From positions 11,720,684-11,784,683 of the forward strand of contig JAKOON010000002.1 in NCBI GenBank assembly GCA_022577435.1: a DNA stretch of 64,000 nt, given 5' to 3'. The DNA comes from Embiotoca jacksoni. Lineage: Eukaryota; Chordata; Actinopteri; Embiotocidae. Below are positions 61,303 through 64,000 of this stretch, piece by piece. A program made the position numbers and the translations under genes. The stretch's first letter is position 1. Each line of letters opens with the position of its first letter. The notes below the pieces were generated by a model. That model made no database searches. It saw only the letters and a program-made list of their open reading frames with translations, and had not been told where the DNA came from.

Positions 61303-63852
61303 ATGGCTGTGTCAGAAGTGGAGGAAGGTTCTCTGTTGCTAGACGAAAAGCTGCTTCGTTTTATGGACCAGCTCGAGCTACTGGAGGAGAAACGAGCCGC
61401 TCTCAACTCCCTCATAGAGCAGGTAAGTACAATGGATCATGTAGCGTTTATCTGTAAGCCTTTAATGTAAGAGTCGTTCATTTTTCCTACTTTTTTTAAA
61501 AATGTGACCTGGACTTGCACGTTTTTATAATCTCCTCTGATCTTTTGGCCATCTTTAGAGGAGAAAAAAAAAAACCGAGGAATATGGAATTTAGGTTAGT
61601 TTAGGTAGTTACTTTATTAATCCCCGAGGGGAATTTTTTTCGCTACAGCAGCATACAGGAAGCAATAGATAATAATAGAATAATAGAAAGCAATAAAATA
61701 GCAGTAAAAATATTAAATATAAAATGCACAGTATATACAGTACAGTATATATCTGTATATATTATATACAAACAACCAAGAACACAGACAACAGTGTTAT
61801 TGTTGCGTGATGGATTTTGCCAGAGGTGAGTTATTGTACAGTCAAATCTGCGGCGGTAGGAATTTATAATGCGCAAAATTGTCAATATTTCTGACATTTA
61901 ACAGGACAAACAGTTCACCAATTTGCATTCCACATCCCGTGTGTGTTTTACAAACGCAAAATTATCGCAAAAAACTAATTATGCCATGATTTTATTTGCC
62001 AACGTTCTGTCTTCAAGTGTGTGTATACATATATACATCCTTAATATATGCCGATTACTGTAATCTCACTACTGAAGGTAACTGACATCTAACAGCGTCT
62101 ATTATTCAAGAGCTTGAAGGCTTTCATATTTCCTTGTATGCTGTCCGTGTAATGTAAAGTAACCTTTCTGTGTTCCTCACAGGGATGGTTCTCCATGACC
62201 AAGGCACGATATTCCATGGGAAACAAACAAGTCTCTGCACTTCAATATGCGAGTGAGATTGAGCCGCTGGTCTGTGTTAATGCAAGGTGAGGAATTAGAA
62301 TTATCTCATGGATAATAATACTCCCCAGTAAATTGTCCTAAACTTTCAGTTTTGGAAAGCTTTTTTTTTTTTTTTTTTATTGTATCTGTGTGTTACAGAA
62401 CACTGGACAATGGCGAGGTGGAATTCTGCACTGAAAGACCTGAACAAACGTATACTAAAGAGTCTAAAAAAGATCAGCCATCAATACAGGATATTGGACC
62501 TCAAGAACAAGGTGATGAATCTGTCCATTATCTATTGCCGCAATATCCCGTATAGGTTTATGGGGGGACTGGAGCCTTTCCCTGCTTAATTTGAGCATAG
62601 GCGGGTTATACCCTGGACAGGTGGCCAAGTTTCTGCCATGAACTAATAATCTATTTGTATTTATCAAACTATTTCACAGCTGTCAGGAGAAGAAACAAAC
62701 CAAAAAAGGACAGCACAGAAAAGGAGGCAAGTGAGGACGCAAGTAGCAAGAAAGGTCCTGAAGTAAATCCAGTACGAAAAAGTGACCAGAATCCTCAGCA
62801 AGATCCACTGAAATGGTTTGGAATTTTGGTGCCACAGTCTCTAAAACAAGCACAGTCATCATTCAAGCAAGGTATGATGTTACATGTCAAAGCAAATTTA
62901 TTTTTTCTTATGGTTTTGTTTTAAAGCTGCTCCGCTTTAACAATAATATGTGATTACTTAGTGAGGTTGTCTTTTTAACGTGATATGTATGGACTAGATT
63001 TTGCAAGTGCAAAATATATAAAGCACAAGCAAATAAAGAAACTATGTACATAAATATATATATAACATGAGCAATTACAAAACGTGGCCAATCTGAGAAC
63101 CATGTTCACCAATTTTGACAACACAAATGCAGGATAATTTCATGCAAATACTTAAAACACAATATATTGATTCCAATTTACATTCTAATTACTATGTGCC
63201 GATATTATTGTAGATATCAACCAGTGAAATACACTCGAGAGCTTAGATGTGTATCCCTGACTTACATAGACATTATCCAAGCATGTTCATTGTTTTGTTT
63301 TTTTAATTATTTTGAATAATAATTTAACTTGTTGTCTATATGTGAAGTACTTTTCATAGCAAGTCATAGCAATAGATGGGTACAGATACGGATGTAAACA
63401 TAATTTAACTTAGATACAGGTAAACGAATTCCTTGAAAGTGAGAGATAGTTGTTACCAAACAGTCACCAAATATTACGTTATTTTAAGTCTAAATCGGGC
63501 AAAACGACAAAAGCGCTTTGATTAAATAAAATGAAAGAACACTTTTGTTGAAAATTACTGAGAGTGTACAATAAATGTAATTTGGATACCGTACATTAGG
63601 TATATAAAGAGAACATTGTTATTTCACTGAGGGTAATCGTAGTTTTAAGCATGCAAGTTGTTGATGTACTACCCGTAAATCCTTTTTGTCATTCTTCATC
63701 TTCTCTCTGTGGTTTTCTGTTATGTTACAGTAATCGAGCTGTCTGCAGAGATTGCAGTGCTCCAGGCTGCCGTTTTGAACACCAGACAGGAGCTAAAGCA
63801 AGACTTGAAAAACAAACGTACTCCAGGAGAAAGACTCAGCAGCTCTGAATAA
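61303..63852 (+). CDS. ccdc115: CCDC115, V-ATPase assembly factor (Vma22-like), 216 aa
   Basis: Coiled-coil protein related to yeast Vma22, which with TMEM199 assists assembly of the V-ATPase Vo sector in the ER/Golgi. Coding exons are 61303-61422, 62183-62286, 62399-62511, 62680-62871 and 63731-63852, all GT-AG with matching phases, giving 216 codons plus TAA (human about 180). An N-terminal coiled coil ([18 protein letters not shown]) is followed by [18 protein letters not shown], which matches human EEGWLSLAKARYAMGAKS, then [16 protein letters not shown] charged, variable linker leads to the C-terminal hallmark [20 protein letters not shown] and a second helix ([16 protein letters not shown]). 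The extra length is in the linker and tail. The ATG at 61303 has a good context (gccATGg). The window ends about 150 bases past the stop, before a clear poly(A) signal. Confidence 0.95.
61595..61910. mobile_element. Retroelement-like tail in ccdc115 intron 1
   Basis: Contains tttattaatccccgagggga, a sequence I recognise as a very common dispersed teleost repeat end, followed by an A/T-rich stretch with cagtatatacagtacagtat and ttgccagaggtgag. Family not assigned. Confidence 0.5.
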
Positions 63853-64000
63853 CACTGCTGAGTCAAAGCAAGTGATTGGAGAAGAGCGTCCAGCCACAGA
63901 GGCTGTAGATTAAGCTTCAGGGTCTAATGAACTCAACAGTGATCTTCCCGGTGGAACTGGAGGCGGAGATTACCGACGTAATAGTTCCTACTCAATGCTT

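Noticed and set aside
62380..62589. Alternative open frame over ccdc115 exon 3
   Set aside because: Out of frame with the flanking exons; the exon 62399-62511 in the ccdc115 frame has matching splice phases.

Overview
This window is vertebrate nuclear DNA, almost certainly from a ray-finned (teleost) fish. The evidence is intron-split vertebrate genes with GT-AG junctions, long (CA)n/(TG)n microsatellites, long AT-rich non-coding stretches, and relics of repeats that I recognise from teleost genomes (a Tc1/mariner end, a tRNA-derived SINE, a LINE 3' end, an SGNH-type element ORF). There are no bacterial-style operons, CRISPR arrays or prophages.

Layout. 1-16.3 kb: no gene recognised; microsatellites, old repeats and a decayed SGNH-hydrolase ORF at about 2.06-2.46 kb. 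16.9-28.5 kb, minus strand: a complete five-exon wnt2b gene (16955-17184, 19397-19661, 20668-20945, 25322-25542, 28312-28493) encoding 391 residues. 28.9-49.6 kb: about 20 kb with no recognisable gene, only repeats and a LINE relic. 49.7-54.3 kb, plus strand: fkbpl with three coding exons (369 residues), a probable 5'UTR exon and a poly(A) signal. 54.9-55.45 kb: a decayed copy of a dispersed teleost ORF. 56.1-60.9 kb: two tRNA-His(GTG) genes, each in a nearly identical 0.95-kb duplicated block, and a tRNA-Glu(TTC). The ebp gene lies between the two blocks on the minus strand (four coding exons, 233 residues) with a CCAAT/GC-box promoter. 61.3-63.85 kb, plus strand: ccdc115 with five exons (216 residues), preceded by a cluster of CACGTG-type sites resembling CLEAR elements.

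The protein genes do not form a pathway. wnt2b is a secreted developmental signal, fkbpl an HSP90-type TPR co-chaperone, ebp a sterol isomerase of cholesterol synthesis, and ccdc115 a V-ATPase assembly factor. I found no clear new biological system. The points most worth checking are the CLEAR-like cluster upstream of ccdc115, the recent duplication of the tRNA-His block, a pair of diverged direct repeats around the last exon of fkbpl, a perfect 17-bp hairpin at 1.2 kb, and head-to-head TG/CA microsatellites.

All splice sites were read by eye and chosen because they give GT-AG junctions and an uninterrupted family-like protein. Repeat family names come from recognition only; no database was searched.
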